Origin: Brenneria sp. hezel4-2-4
GTDB lineage: Bacteria > Pseudomonadota > Gammaproteobacteria > Enterobacterales > Enterobacteriaceae
Assembly (NCBI RefSeq): GCF_013155275.1
Contig: NZ_JABJXS010000001.1
Span: 124,001 to 188,000 of the forward strand
Reading direction: 5' to 3'
DNA: 64,000 nucleotides
Below are positions 20,037-29,136 of the stretch, one piece after another. A program made the translations under genes and the position numbers. Numbering within the stretch: position 1 is the stretch's first letter; the number at the start of each line of letters is the position of its first letter. The notes beneath the pieces were generated by a model. The model ran no database searches. It was not told where the DNA came from and was given only the letters and a program-made list of their open reading frames with translations.

Positions 20037-21083
20037 TTAAAGCAGCGGCTTATTTCCGCGCTGCCACCAGCGCAGCATTAGCCGTTCAAGAGTCTCACCC
20101 GCACTGCCGGTCAACCGGTCCAGCAGACGCTTACGGCGCGTATAGCGCACGCTGAGCACTTCGTGATTGGCCATCTCGGCAATCAGCAGATCGTCGCTGG
20201 TGCCAATCGCATCCACCAGCCCCAAATCTTTGGCCTGCGAGCCAAACCAATGTTCGCCGGTCGCCACCGCATCGATGTCAAGCGAAGGGCGCATCTGTTG
20301 CACAAACTGTTTAAACAGGCCGTGGGTGACATTCAAGTCTTCGCGAAATTTCTCGCGCCCCTGTTCGGTATTTTCGCCAAACAGCGTTAAGGTACGTTTA
20401 AACTCGCCCGCGGTATGCAGTTCAACATCAATATCTTTGTTTTTCAGCAAACGGTTGAAGTTGGGGATCTGGGCGACCACGCCAATCGATCCCACAATGG
20501 CAAACGGCGCGGCGACAATACGATCGGCGACGCAGGCCATCATGTACCCGCCGCTGGCGGCCACTTTATCGACGGCCACCGTCAGACGAACGCCGCCCTG
20601 ACGCAGTCTTTGCAGCTGCGACGCGGCCAGGCCGTAACCATGAACCACCCCGCCGGGGCTTTCCAGACGCAGCAATACTTCATCCTGCGGTTTTGCCACC
20701 GCCAGCACCGCGGAAACTTCCTCGCGCAGCGAACTCACTTCTCCGGCATCCATACTGCCATTGAAATCCAGCACATACAGACAGGGTTTGGCGCTTTTTT
20801 CCTCACCGCGCCTGGCGCGCTGCTTATCTTGTCTGGCCGAGGCCTTTTGTTTCTTTTTTTCCTGTTTGGATAACAGCTTACGTTCGGCATCGCTCATGTA
20901 CGCCATCCGCATGTCCCGCTGCATATCGCGATACTGCTCCCCCAGGTTAACCACCTGCAATTCGCCTTTTCGCTGACGTTTTCGCTGCGTCATACCGACG
21001 ACTAAAACCACCAGCGCGCCAATAGCCACGACGATGGTGAGCGCTTTAGCCAGGAATAAACCGTACTGAGAAAGTAATTCCAC
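20037..21083 (-). CDS. sohB: SohB, S49-family inner-membrane serine peptidase
   Basis: Inner-membrane protease of the SppA/signal-peptide-peptidase family. It begins with one membrane helix (about residues 7-30) followed by a charged stretch. The peptidase domain has RLESPGGVVHGYGLAASQL and the nucleophile-serine block DKVAASGGYMMACVADRIVA, then APFAIVGSIGVVAQIPNFNR. I chose the GTG at 21083 because the protein then begins VELLSQYGLFLAKALT, aligned with E. coli SohB, giving 348 residues against 349 there; AGGG lies about 8 nt upstream. In-frame ATGs at 21098 and 21137 would add an unmatched N-terminus. Confidence 0.92.
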   Translation of the reverse strand: MELLSQYGLFLAKALTIVVAIGALVVLVVGMTQRKRQRKGELQVVNLGEQYRDMQRDMRMAYMSDAERKLLSKQEKKKQKASARQDKQRARRGEEKSAKPCLYVLDFNGSMDAGEVSSLREEVSAVLAVAKPQDEVLLRLESPGGVVHGYGLAASQLQRLRQGGVRLTVAVDKVAASGGYMMACVADRIVAAPFAIVGSIGVVAQIPNFNRLLKNKDIDVELHTAGEFKRTLTLFGENTEQGREKFREDLNVTHGLFKQFVQQMRPSLDIDAVATGEHWFGSQAKDLGLVDAIGTSDDLLIAEMANHEVLSVRYTRRKRLLDRLTGSAGETLERLMLRWWQRGNKPLL

Positions 21084-21399
21084 AAATACCGCCCTCATTG
21101 ACTGCGTATTGAATATGATGTTGATTATGCTAGCCAACCGCGTGGTCAGCGTCTTACTTAACCTAACCGATGACGCGCAATATGGCGATGTTATTCACGC
21201 CGTTTGTGTATTTTCCGCTGCTTTTTACCGCACACGCGCTAAGAAATGGCGTCAGTCTCATTGAAAACAGCGTTTATTTAAGGCATAAAACCGTCATCTT
21301 GATCCTATTTCGGATGCCTTTACAGCCAGATACCTTGGCATAGCCCTATTCACGCATTTTATTGAAGGTATCCGGTTCGTCTGTAAGAGGATATTGCCC
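21084..21399. other. Intergenic region between divergent sohB and yciK
   Basis: About 316 bp with promoters expected for both flanking genes. I see no gene, tRNA or repeat and no operator I would assign. Confidence 0.5.
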
Positions 21400-22161
21400 G
21401 TGTACTACCAGCCTCAAAACGACCTGCTGCAACAGAGAATCATTCTGGTCACCGGCGCCGGTGACGGCATCGGTCGCGAAGCCGCCCTCACCTATGCCCG
21501 CTTCGGCGCCCGGCTTATCCTGCTGGGCCGCACAGAAAGTAAACTTCAGGCGGTAAAACAGCAGATCCGCGAAGAAAACGGCGCCACAGCGCAGATTATT
21601 GTCTGCGATATGTTAACCGCCGATTCGGCCCAATTTTTTCAGATAGCCGAACAACTGGCCGGCAGCGTTCCTCATCTTGACGGGGTGCTGCACAATGCCG
21701 GAATGCTGGGAGAAATTACGCCGATGACGCAACAATCGGTCGCTATCTGGCACGATGTGATGCAGGTTAACGTCAATGCGACATTTATGCTTACCCAAGC
21801 GCTGCTGCCCCTACTGCTGAAATCCCCCAGCGCCTCGCTGGTGTTCACCAGTTCCAGCGTCGGACGTCAGGGCCGCGCCAACTGGGGCGCCTATGCGGCG
21901 TCAAAATTCGCCACCGAAGGCATGATGCAGGTGCTGGCGGACGAGTATCGCCAGCAAAATCTGCGAGTGAACTGCATCAATCCCGGCGGGACGCGCACCG
22001 CCATGCGCGCGGCGGCATTTCCCGAGGAAGACGCGGAGAAACTGAAAACGCCCGAGGATATTATGCCGCTGTACCTCTACCTGATGGGCGACGACAGCCG
22101 CCGCAAAACAGGCATGAGTTTTGATGCTCAACCCGGCAGGAAAGCGGGCCCGGCCGAATAA
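21400..22161 (+). CDS. yciK: YciK, short-chain dehydrogenase/reductase
   Basis: NAD(P)-dependent oxidoreductase of the classical SDR family; the physiological substrate is not known. The cofactor-binding motif TGAGDGIGREA is near residue 17, the LHNAGMLGE motif near residue 95, the catalytic serine in LVFTSSSVGRQG and the YxxxK pair in YAASKFATEG. The GTG at 21400 gives a protein starting MYYQPQNDLL, as in E. coli, with AAGAGG about 10 nt upstream; a TTG two codons earlier is too close to that site. btuR follows 17 nt downstream in the conserved yciK-btuR pair. Confidence 0.94.
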   Translation: MYYQPQNDLLQQRIILVTGAGDGIGREAALTYARFGARLILLGRTESKLQAVKQQIREENGATAQIIVCDMLTADSAQFFQIAEQLAGSVPHLDGVLHNAGMLGEITPMTQQSVAIWHDVMQVNVNATFMLTQALLPLLLKSPSASLVFTSSSVGRQGRANWGAYAASKFATEGMMQVLADEYRQQNLRVNCINPGGTRTAMRAAAFPEEDAEKLKTPEDIMPLYLYLMGDDSRRKTGMSFDAQPGRKAGPAE

Positions 22162-22178
22162 CCCGAAGAGGAACTCCC

Positions 22179-22769
22179 ATGAGTGACCAACGCCACCAAC
22201 AGCGTCAACAACGGATCAAAGAGCGCGTCGACGCCCGCATCGCCGCGGCCAGCGAAATACGCGGTATCCTGATGATTTTCACCGGTAACGGCAAAGGCAA
22301 GACCACTGCGGCTTTCGGTACGGTGACCCGGGCCGTGGGCCATGATCTACGCGCCGGCGTCATTCAGTTCATTAAAGGCGAGTGGCCCAACGGCGAGAAA
22401 AACCTATTGCAAAAACATGGCGTGGAGTTTCAGGTTATGGCGACCGGCTTCACCTGGGAAACGCAGAATCGCCAGACCGACACCGACGCCGCGCAAAAGG
22501 TTTGGCGGCACGGCAAACGGATGCTGGCTGATCCACAGTTGGATCTGGTGGTGCTTGATGAACTGACGTATATGGTCAGCTATGGCTACCTTGAACTGGA
22601 AGAGGTGCTGAGCGCCTTGCGCGATCGCCCTGCCGGACAGACGGTCATCATCACCGGCCGGGGTTGTCACCGTGATTTACTGGAGATGGCGGATACCGTA
22701 ACCGAAATGCGCCCGGTAAAACATGCCTTTGAAGCCGGCATCAAGGCGCAGCAAGGTATTGACTGGTGA
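22179..22769 (+). CDS. btuR: Cob(I)yrinic acid a,c-diamide adenosyltransferase BtuR
   Basis: Transfers the adenosyl group of ATP to cob(I)alamin or its precursor, making the coenzyme form of B12 (CobA/CobO type, 196 residues). The P-loop GNGKGKTTAAFGTVTRAVGH lies near residue 36, the corrinoid-region block VIQFIKGEWPNGEKNLL near residue 57, and LDLVVLDELTYMVSYGYL near residue 121. AGAGGAACTCCC precedes the ATG. No other cobalamin genes are nearby, so salvage of imported cobalamin is the likely use. Confidence 0.96.
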   Translation: MSDQRHQQRQQRIKERVDARIAAASEIRGILMIFTGNGKGKTTAAFGTVTRAVGHDLRAGVIQFIKGEWPNGEKNLLQKHGVEFQVMATGFTWETQNRQTDTDAAQKVWRHGKRMLADPQLDLVVLDELTYMVSYGYLELEEVLSALRDRPAGQTVIITGRGCHRDLLEMADTVTEMRPVKHAFEAGIKAQQGIDW

Positions 22770-22771
22770 AG

Positions 22772-22796
22772 CGACGGGCAGCGGCGCTGCCCGTCG
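22772..22796. terminator. Hairpin between convergent btuR and rluB
   Basis: Near-continuous GC palindrome CGACGGGCAGCG / CGCTGCCCGTCG right after the btuR stop codon. It has no clear T tract, and is a likely bidirectional 3' stem-loop. Confidence 0.5.
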
Positions 22797-22808
22797 GACG
22801 TTGAAACT

Positions 22809-23687
22809 CTACCCGTTGCGCTTCGGTTTCGGCGAGGAACGGCGCGCCGGGGCAACCTGACTATGGCGTTTTACCGCGCGGCGGATCTGGTTGGCCTTCA
22901 CCCGCCGGCGCTCACGCTCAACCGGCAGCTTAGTGACGGTTTCCGGCGGCAACTGCACCCGTTCGCGCAGATAGTTCACGCTTTCCAGCGCCATTTCCGA
23001 CCAGCCGCCGCGCGGCAGGCCTTTCGGCAACGGGATGTCGCCGTAACGCACGCGGATCAGGCGACTGACCTGAACGCCGACCGCTTCCCATAAGCGACGC
23101 ACCTCACGGTTACGCCCCTCGGTCAGCGTGACGTTATACCACTGGTTCAGTCCTTCACCGCCCTGATAACGGATGGTGCGGAATGAGGCCGGGCCGTCTT
23201 CCAGCTGTACGCCTTTACTCAGCTGTTTGATCTTCTCATCGTTGATTTCACCAAACACCCGCACCGCATATTCACGTTCGACTTCATGGCTGGGATGCAT
23301 CAAACGGTTTGCCAGCTCGCCGTCAGTGGTGAACAGCAGCAATCCTGAGGTATTCACGTCCAGACGCCCTACCGCTACCCAACGCGAACCCTGAATTTTC
23401 GGTAATCGATCGAACACGGTCGGACGACCATCGGGATCGCTGCGGGTACATAGCTCGCCTTCCGGCTTATAATAGATGAGAACGCGGCAAACGGTCTCTT
23501 CGGTTTCCTTAACGGAAACGATATGACCATCAATGCGGATTTTAGTGGCTTTTGTCACATCGACCCGGTCGCCCAGGGTGGCGATTTTGCCGTCCACGCT
23601 GACGCGATTGGCCTGGATCATACTTTCTATTTCACGACGCGAACCATGTCCGGCACGCGCTAATACTTTCTGTAACTTTTCGCTCAT
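22809..23687 (-). CDS. rluB: 23S rRNA pseudouridine(2605) synthase RluB
   Basis: RsuA-family pseudouridine synthase modifying 23S rRNA at position 2605 (E. coli numbering). An S4 RNA-binding domain fills the first 60 residues ([20 protein letters not shown]). The catalytic aspartate is Asp110 in [18 protein letters not shown], at the same position as in E. coli. A basic C-terminal tail ([17 protein letters not shown]) is typical. I chose the ATG at 23687 (292 residues, MSEKLQKV...) over an upstream in-frame ATG because it matches the family start and has AGAGG 7 nt before it. Confidence 0.95.
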   Translation of the reverse strand: MSEKLQKVLARAGHGSRREIESMIQANRVSVDGKIATLGDRVDVTKATKIRIDGHIVSVKETEETVCRVLIYYKPEGELCTRSDPDGRPTVFDRLPKIQGSRWVAVGRLDVNTSGLLLFTTDGELANRLMHPSHEVEREYAVRVFGEINDEKIKQLSKGVQLEDGPASFRTIRYQGGEGLNQWYNVTLTEGRNREVRRLWEAVGVQVSRLIRVRYGDIPLPKGLPRGGWSEMALESVNYLRERVQLPPETVTKLPVERERRRVKANQIRRAVKRHSQVAPARRSSPKPKRNG

Positions 23688-23904
23688 CGAGCAACCTCTG
23701 AGTGTCGCCTTCACAGGCGTCGGGGGGATTCATAAATCACTGTTTAAATTCAGTCACTTATGTATAGATCGTTGGTTATAAAAAACGCTGGCGCGATTAT
23801 ACAGAGATCCGCGCCGTTTGTATGCCGATTGTTACAATCGGCGGCTATTTTTGTCTGTTTCTCAACCAAATCAACGCCATGTGCAGGCTATCGGTAAGTT
23901 GATG

Positions 23905-24525
23905 CTAGAGGAAAGGCGTGATATCCCCGGTTCCTTCACGGGCAATGCGGGGCGTGGATTCGGTCAAATCGATAACCGTGGTCGGCTGCTGACCGAGAAA
24001 ACCGCCATGAATCACCAAATCGACATGTTTTCCCAGCGTTTCCTGAATCTCTTCCGGATCGGACTCGGCAAAATCGTTGCCTGGCAACATCAGCGTGGTC
24101 GACATCAGCGGCTCGTCCAATGCGGCTAATAAAGACAGCGCGATGGGATTGGACGGTACGCGCAACCCAATGGTTTTACGTTTTTCATTCATCAAACGGC
24201 GCGGCACTTCTTTCGTTGCCTTGAGGATAAAAGTGTAATTACCCGGCGTGTTGTTTTTGATCAGACGAAACGCCGCATTATCGACGTAAGCGTAGGTCGA
24301 CAGCTCGGACAGATCGCGGCACATCAGGGTGAAATTATGGTTATTGTCCAGATCGCGGATACGGCAGATACGCTCCATCGCATTCTTTTCGCCCAACATG
24401 CATCCCAGCGCATAACCGGAATCAGTCGGGTAGACAATCACTCCGCCTTTATGCAGAAAGTCCACCGATTGATTGATCAACCTTGGCTGCGGATTCAGTG
24501 GGTGAATATAAAAAAGCTGACTCAT
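23905..24525 (-). CDS. yciO: YciO, Sua5/YrdC/YciO-family protein
   Basis: 206-residue protein of the YrdC-like dsRNA-binding fold, related to the threonylcarbamoyl-AMP synthases TsaC and Sua5. The fold signature appears as GGVIVYPTDSGYALGCMLGE near residue 27, KNNTPGNYTFILKAT near residue 90 and KTIGLRVPSNPIALSLL near residue 116. Its own role is less certain than that of TsaC. It lies downstream of rnm on the same strand with a 127-bp gap, as in E. coli. Confidence 0.93.
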   Translation of the reverse strand: MSQLFYIHPLNPQPRLINQSVDFLHKGGVIVYPTDSGYALGCMLGEKNAMERICRIRDLDNNHNFTLMCRDLSELSTYAYVDNAAFRLIKNNTPGNYTFILKATKEVPRRLMNEKRKTIGLRVPSNPIALSLLAALDEPLMSTTLMLPGNDFAESDPEEIQETLGKHVDLVIHGGFLGQQPTTVIDLTESTPRIAREGTGDITPFL

Positions 24526-24652
24526 GACCCTACCTCATGCTTCTAAAATACGGGAACGCGGTTCATCACGCCCCGTGTAATCGTGCAACGTCGTTATTTT
24601 CGCTTCAGCGGCCGAGGTGAAGAACGCGTGTCGCCACCGTCTACCGCATTCA

Positions 24653-25540
24653 TTATTCCGCCAATGCCGGATGTCGCCATACCGGCTCCACCCCGGCAGG
24701 CAACCATAGCTTGCGCCCCAATTCAATCCAGGCGCAAGGCTGATGGAAATCCGATCCCTGCGATCCCAGCAACTGAAATTCAGCGGCATAACGGGCAAGT
24801 TGCGTACGCTCGTCCAGCGCCTGCTGGCATTGCGCCACCTCCATGGCGTCGCCGCCGTTGTCCGCAAACGCGGTCAACAAACGTTTTAACCATTTAGCGG
24901 TTAAATCATAACGCCCGGGGTGCGCCAGTACCGACACCCCGCCAGATTGATGAATAGCATCAATCGCTTGCTTTATTGTACACCACTGCGGCGGGACATA
25001 TCCGGTTTTCCCTTTTGCCAGATACTTCTTGAACACCTGATTAATATTCGGCGCAATGCCCTGCTCCACCAGATAACGGGCAAAGTGTCCCCGGGTAATC
25101 TGGCCGCCAATCGCCAGGCGGCTCGCGCCGGCCAACGCATCGGGTATGCGCGCTTTGGCCAAACGCAGCGCGATCTGCTCCGCCCTTGCCTGCCGTGACT
25201 GCGCCTGACGCAGCAACAGTTCACACAGCGCCGGATGATGGATATCCATGCCCAAACCCACGATGTGAATCTCATGGTTTTCCCACAGGGTGGAAATTTC
25301 CACGCCGGAAATCAATCTCAATGGCAATGCCTGCTCATTAATCGTCCGCTGGGCCTCGGTCAGTCCGCCGGTTGTATCATGATCGGTGATCGACAGAACA
25401 TTAACCCGCATCGCTACCGCCCGGGTCACCAATGCGGCCGGCGCCAATACCCCATCCGAGGCCGTAGTGTGGCTATGCAGATCGTAGAGCGCAAAAGAGG
25501 GTGGCTGTTGAGGTTGTTGTGGCACAAATATTCCCGTCAC
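24653..25540 (-). CDS. rnm: Rnm (YciV), PHP-domain 5'-3' exoribonuclease / 3',5'-nucleotide bisphosphate phosphatase
   Basis: PHP-family metal-dependent hydrolase, 295 residues. E. coli YciV acts on nucleoside 3',5'-bisphosphates and trims 5' ends of short RNAs including rRNA. Metal-ligand motifs are present: YDLHSHTTASDGVLAP near residue 19, LSITDHDTTGG near residue 50, SGVEISTLWENHEIHIVGLG near residue 79, VSVLAHPGRYD near residue 200 and GSQGSDFHQP near residue 258. It is divergent from the trp operon, the same arrangement as in E. coli, where it was once called trpH. Confidence 0.93.
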   Translation of the reverse strand: MTGIFVPQQPQQPPSFALYDLHSHTTASDGVLAPAALVTRAVAMRVNVLSITDHDTTGGLTEAQRTINEQALPLRLISGVEISTLWENHEIHIVGLGMDIHHPALCELLLRQAQSRQARAEQIALRLAKARIPDALAGASRLAIGGQITRGHFARYLVEQGIAPNINQVFKKYLAKGKTGYVPPQWCTIKQAIDAIHQSGGVSVLAHPGRYDLTAKWLKRLLTAFADNGGDAMEVAQCQQALDERTQLARYAAEFQLLGSQGSDFHQPCAWIELGRKLWLPAGVEPVWRHPALAE

Positions 25541-25672
25541 TGGCTGTGTTCATGGTTTAAGTTGGCTATGATGCCATTAACGCGCCGGGAAGAGTAATCA
25601 AGATCCCGCCATCGCGGCGGACGCGGCACCAGAAAGTTTAGGCGAGCCAATAAAATAATCTTATTACCGGTG

Positions 25673-25702
25673 TTGACTTTCAACGCCCGAACTAGTTTAC
25701 TA
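25673..25702 (+). promoter_or_regulatory. trp operon sigma-70 promoter
   Basis: The -35 box is TTGACT at 25673-25678. A -10-like TTACTA at 25697-25702 lies 18 bp downstream, inside the TrpR operator. The overlap of operator and -10 region reproduces the E. coli trp promoter, so repressor binding would block polymerase. Confidence 0.88.
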
Positions 25703-25707
25703 GTACG
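25688..25707. promoter_or_regulatory. TrpR operator
   Basis: CGAACTAGTTTACTAGTACG differs from the E. coli trp operator in one central base (TTTA in place of TTAA). The two CTAGT/ACTAG half-sites are intact. TrpR with bound tryptophan is expected to repress here. Confidence 0.93.
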
Positions 25708-25740
25708 CAGGTTCAGCATACAGCAAACGAGATAATGATA

Positions 25741-25803
25741 ATGGCAACGCAAAACACGATGAAACTTGGTTGGTGGCGCTCTTCCCTTTCGCGGGTGGAG
25801 TAA
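25741..25803 (+). CDS. trpL: trp operon leader peptide TrpL
   Basis: A 20-residue peptide, MATQNTMKLGWWRSSLSRVE, between the TrpR operator and the attenuator. Tandem tryptophan codons at 25771-25776 (residues 11 and 12) are the sensor: ribosome stalling there when charged tRNA-Trp is scarce lets the antiterminator form and transcription continue into trpE. It is longer than the 14-residue E. coli peptide but has the same design. The start is fixed by the Trp-Trp frame and the stop at 25801-25803. Confidence 0.93.
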   Translation: MATQNTMKLGWWRSSLSRVE

Positions 25804-25842
25804 TCACGCATAGCTTTTATCATTACATGCAGATATTCCCAG

Positions 25843-25867
25843 GCCCGCTTATCCAGCGGGCTTTTTT
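25843..25867 (+). terminator. trp attenuator terminator
   Basis: GCCCGCT, 5-nt loop, AGCGGGC and then six T residues: the 3:4 terminator hairpin of a classical trp attenuator. It ends about 100 nt before trpE and 40-60 nt after trpL. Confidence 0.93.
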
Positions 25868-25970
25868 ATGGCGGACAATTCCTGTCCGCCCCCCTTTTCG
25901 GGCCGTCACTGCGTGACGTTGAAAAACACTTGCGTGTTTTTTTATCGGCAAGTAAATAAAACAGGTAACA

Positions 25971-27536
25971 ATGATGCAAACAATACGACCGCAACTGGAG
26001 CTTCTGCGTACCGAGGCCGTCTACCGAAACGATCCTAACGCCATTTTTCATCAGCTTTGCGGCGCCAGACCTGCCACCTTGCTGCTGGAATCGGCTGAAA
26101 TCGACAGTAAACGAAATCTGAAAAGCCTGTTAATTATCGACAGCGCATTACGCATTACCGCGCTCGGTCAGCAGGTTTCCATTCAGGCGCTGACGGCCAA
26201 CGGCGCAGCGTTGCTGCCGCTGCTGGACGCCGCTCTGCCGCCCGGTGTGATTATAGAAGCCCGTCCCAACGCTCGGGAACTCACCTTTCCGCCTATCGAC
26301 AGCATGCAGGACGAAGACGCCCGTTTACGCTCGCTGTCGGTCTTTGATGCGCTGCGCACGATTCTGACGCTGGTCGCCTGCCCTGCGGACGAACGCGAAG
26401 CCATGTTTTTAGGCGGTCTGTTCGCCTATGACCTGGTCGCCGGTTTTGAAGCCTTGCCCGCATTGAGCCAGCAGCAACGTTGCCCGGATTTCTGCTTCTA
26501 TCTGGCTGAAACGCTATTGATTCTCGATCATCAACAACAGGTCACGGTTCTCCAGGCCAGTCTGTTTACGCCGGACGGCGCGGAACGGCAACGACTGCAA
26601 CAACGACTGACGCAGTTGCAGCAGCAACTGGAACAACCCGCGCCGGCGCTGCCGCATCAGTCGATTGACAGTATGACGCTCAACTGCAACCAGAGCGATG
26701 AGGCATTTGGCGCCGTGGTCAGCCAGATGCAACAGGCGATTCGCATCGGCGAGATTTTTCAGGTGGTGCCGTCACGGCGCTTTTCATTGCCTTGCCCTTC
26801 GCCGCTGGCCGCCTATCAAACGCTGAAAGACCATAATCCCAGCCCTTATATGTTTTTTATGCAGGATCAGGACTTCACGCTGTTCGGCGCGTCGCCGGAA
26901 AGCTCGCTGAAATACGATGCCGACAGCCGCCAGATTGAAATTTATCCGATTGCCGGCACTCGCCCGCGCGGACGGCGGGCGGACGGTTCATTGGATCGCG
27001 ATCTTGACAGCCGTATCGAACTGGAAATGCGCACCGATCATAAAGAAATGGCCGAGCACCTGATGCTGGTCGACCTGGCGCGTAACGATCTGGCGCGCAT
27101 CTGTCAGCCCGGCAGCCGTTATGTGGCTGACTTAACCCAGGTTGACCGCTACTCGTTTGTTATGCATCTGGTCTCACGCGTGGTGGGCACCCTGCGAGAA
27201 GATTTGGATGCGCTGCACGCGTATTGCGCCTGTATGAATATGGGCACGCTGAGCGGCGCGCCGAAAGTCCGGGCCATGCAACTGATTGCCGACAGCGAGA
27301 AAACCCGCCGCGGCAGCTATGGCGGCGCCGTAGGTTACTTTACCGCCCGCGGCGATCTGGATACCTGCATCGTCATTCGCTCAGCCTACGTTGAAGACGG
27401 CATCGCCACCGTTCAGGCCGGCGCCGGCGTCGTTCTGGATTCCAATCCTCAGGCGGAAGCCGATGAAACACGAAATAAGGCCCGCGCCGTTCTGCGGGCC
27501 ATTGCCAGTGCGCACAACGCAAAGGAGTTGTTCTAA
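25971..27536 (+). CDS. trpE: Anthranilate synthase component I TrpE
   Basis: Makes anthranilate from chorismate with ammonia supplied by TrpG; first step of tryptophan synthesis. The 521-residue protein has the feedback-binding LLES motif in [14 protein letters not shown] near residue 38. Chorismate-site blocks include [20 protein letters not shown] near residue 262, [13 protein letters not shown] near residue 325, [17 protein letters not shown] near residue 367 and [15 protein letters not shown] near residue 424. ATG codons at 25971 and 25974 are both possible; the second matches the E. coli start. The stop overlaps the trpG ATG (TAATG). Confidence 0.97.
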   Translation: MMQTIRPQLELLRTEAVYRNDPNAIFHQLCGARPATLLLESAEIDSKRNLKSLLIIDSALRITALGQQVSIQALTANGAALLPLLDAALPPGVIIEARPNARELTFPPIDSMQDEDARLRSLSVFDALRTILTLVACPADEREAMFLGGLFAYDLVAGFEALPALSQQQRCPDFCFYLAETLLILDHQQQVTVLQASLFTPDGAERQRLQQRLTQLQQQLEQPAPALPHQSIDSMTLNCNQSDEAFGAVVSQMQQAIRIGEIFQVVPSRRFSLPCPSPLAAYQTLKDHNPSPYMFFMQDQDFTLFGASPESSLKYDADSRQIEIYPIAGTRPRGRRADGSLDRDLDSRIELEMRTDHKEMAEHLMLVDLARNDLARICQPGSRYVADLTQVDRYSFVMHLVSRVVGTLREDLDALHAYCACMNMGTLSGAPKVRAMQLIADSEKTRRGSYGGAVGYFTARGDLDTCIVIRSAYVEDGIATVQAGAGVVLDSNPQAEADETRNKARAVLRAIASAHNAKELF

Positions 27537-28114
27537 TGGCGGATATATTACTGCTCGATAATATCGACTCGTTCACCTACAACCTGGTGGATCAACTACG
27601 CGCCAGCGGTCATCAGGTGGTCATTTATCGTAACCATCTGCCGGCCGACGCCATTATTGAGCGCTTAAAGCAAATGGAACGGCCGGTGCTGCTGCTGTCG
27701 CCCGGGCCGGGAACCCCCGCCGCCGCCGGTTGTATGCCTGAGTTGCTGCAACGCCTGCGCGGTCAATTGCCGATTATCGGCATCTGCCTGGGGCATCAGG
27801 CCATTGTGGAAGCCTACGGCGGCCAGGTAGGTCAGGCCGGGGAAATTCTGCACGGCAAAGCCTCCATTATCGATCATGACGGCCTGGCGATGTTCGAAGG
27901 CTTGCCTCATCCGTTGCCGGTCGCGCGCTACCATTCGCTGGTCGGCAGCAATATTCCGGCGACGCTGACCGTCAACGCCCATTTTAACGATATGGTGATG
28001 GCGGTTCGCCACGATGCCGACCGCGTTTGCGGCTTTCAGTTTCATCCGGAATCCATTTTAACCACCATGGGCGCACGGCTGCTCGAACAGACGCTGAACT
28101 GGGCATTGGCGTAA
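27536..28114 (+). CDS. trpG: Anthranilate synthase component II TrpG (separate glutamine amidotransferase)
   Basis: Class I glutamine amidotransferase, 192 residues, supplying ammonia to TrpE. The nucleophile cysteine is in [17 protein letters not shown] near residue 82 and the His-Glu pair in [14 protein letters not shown] near residue 165; the [14 protein letters not shown] oxyanion block is near residue 51. It is a stand-alone protein: the frame ends and trpD starts 16 nt later with its own SD (AAAGGA). In E. coli the two are one fused protein, while Serratia-type enterics keep them apart. It overlaps trpE by one base. Confidence 0.97.
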   Translation: MADILLLDNIDSFTYNLVDQLRASGHQVVIYRNHLPADAIIERLKQMERPVLLLSPGPGTPAAAGCMPELLQRLRGQLPIIGICLGHQAIVEAYGGQVGQAGEILHGKASIIDHDGLAMFEGLPHPLPVARYHSLVGSNIPATLTVNAHFNDMVMAVRHDADRVCGFQFHPESILTTMGARLLEQTLNWALA

Positions 28115-28130
28115 AAAAAAGGACATCATC

Positions 28131-29129
28131 ATGCAAAACATTCTTGAAAAACTCTATCAGGCTGAGACGCTCAGCCAACAGGAAAGCCAGGCGCTCTTCG
28201 GCGCCGTTGTCCGCGGCGAGCTTGAAAACAGCCAGTTGGCGGCGGCGCTGATCAGCATGAAAGTTCGCGGTGAACATCCGCAAGAGATTGCCGGCGCGGC
28301 GAACGCCCTGCTGGCCGATGCCCAGCCGTTTCCGCGCCCCGACTATCCGTTTGCCGATATCGTCGGCACCGGCGGCGACGGCACCAACAGTATCAATATT
28401 TCCACCGCCAGCGCTTTCGTGGCGGCCAGTTGCGGGTTGAAGATCGCCAAGCATGGCAACCGCAGCGTCTCCAGCCGTTCAGGATCGTCCGATCTGCTGG
28501 CGGCGTTTGGTATCCGGCTTGATATGCCCGCCGAGCAATCCCGGCAGGCATTGGATGATTTAGGCGTGTGCTTTCTGTTTGCGCCGCAGTATCATCCCGG
28601 TTTTCGCCATGCGGCGCCGGTGCGCCAGCAATTGAAAACCCGCACCCTGTTCAACGTACTGGGGCCGTTGGTCAACCCGGCGCGTCCTCCGCTGGCGCTG
28701 ATTGGGGTTTACCGCCCGGAACTGGTGCGCCCTATCGCCGAAACCTTGCGGGTTCTGGGATACCGGCGCGCGGCGGTGGTACACGGCGGCGGCATGGACG
28801 AAGTCGCCATTCATGCGCCGACCCAGGTCGCCGAGCTGAACAACGGCGATATTGAAACCTATGAGCTGACGCACCAAGACTTCGGACTGGACAGCTTCCC
28901 GTTATCGGCCTTGCAGGGCGGTTCGCCGGAAGAAAACCGTGACATTCTGGCCGCGCTGCTACAAGGTAAGGGAGCGCGTGCGCACGATGCGGCGGTTGCC
29001 GCCAACGTCGCGCTGTTAATGAAGCTGTTCGGACAAGAAAATTTGCGTCAAAACGCGCAACAGGCGTTGGAAGTGATTCATAGCGGACAGGCCTACCAGC
29101 GAGTCACCGCCCTGGCCGCAAGAGGATAA
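28131..29129 (+). CDS. trpD: Anthranilate phosphoribosyltransferase TrpD
   Basis: Joins anthranilate and PRPP to give phosphoribosylanthranilate, the second pathway step; 332 residues. The PRPP-binding glycine-rich [20 protein letters not shown] lies near residue 77, [20 protein letters not shown] near residue 107, [19 protein letters not shown] near residue 149, and [18 protein letters not shown] near residue 218. It has its own ATG and ribosome site, confirming that it is not fused to trpG. trpCF follows after 7 nt. Confidence 0.97.
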   Translation: MQNILEKLYQAETLSQQESQALFGAVVRGELENSQLAAALISMKVRGEHPQEIAGAANALLADAQPFPRPDYPFADIVGTGGDGTNSINISTASAFVAASCGLKIAKHGNRSVSSRSGSSDLLAAFGIRLDMPAEQSRQALDDLGVCFLFAPQYHPGFRHAAPVRQQLKTRTLFNVLGPLVNPARPPLALIGVYRPELVRPIAETLRVLGYRRAAVVHGGGMDEVAIHAPTQVAELNNGDIETYELTHQDFGLDSFPLSALQGGSPEENRDILAALLQGKGARAHDAAVAANVALLMKLFGQENLRQNAQQALEVIHSGQAYQRVTALAARG

Positions 29130-29136
29130 AGCCGTC

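Noticed and set aside
25730-25747. GATAATGATAATGGCAAC next to the trpL start, resembling two Fur hexamers
   Set aside because: The third hexamer does not match, the site overlaps the trpL start codon, and iron control of trp has no support; probably chance in an AT-rich ribosome-binding region.
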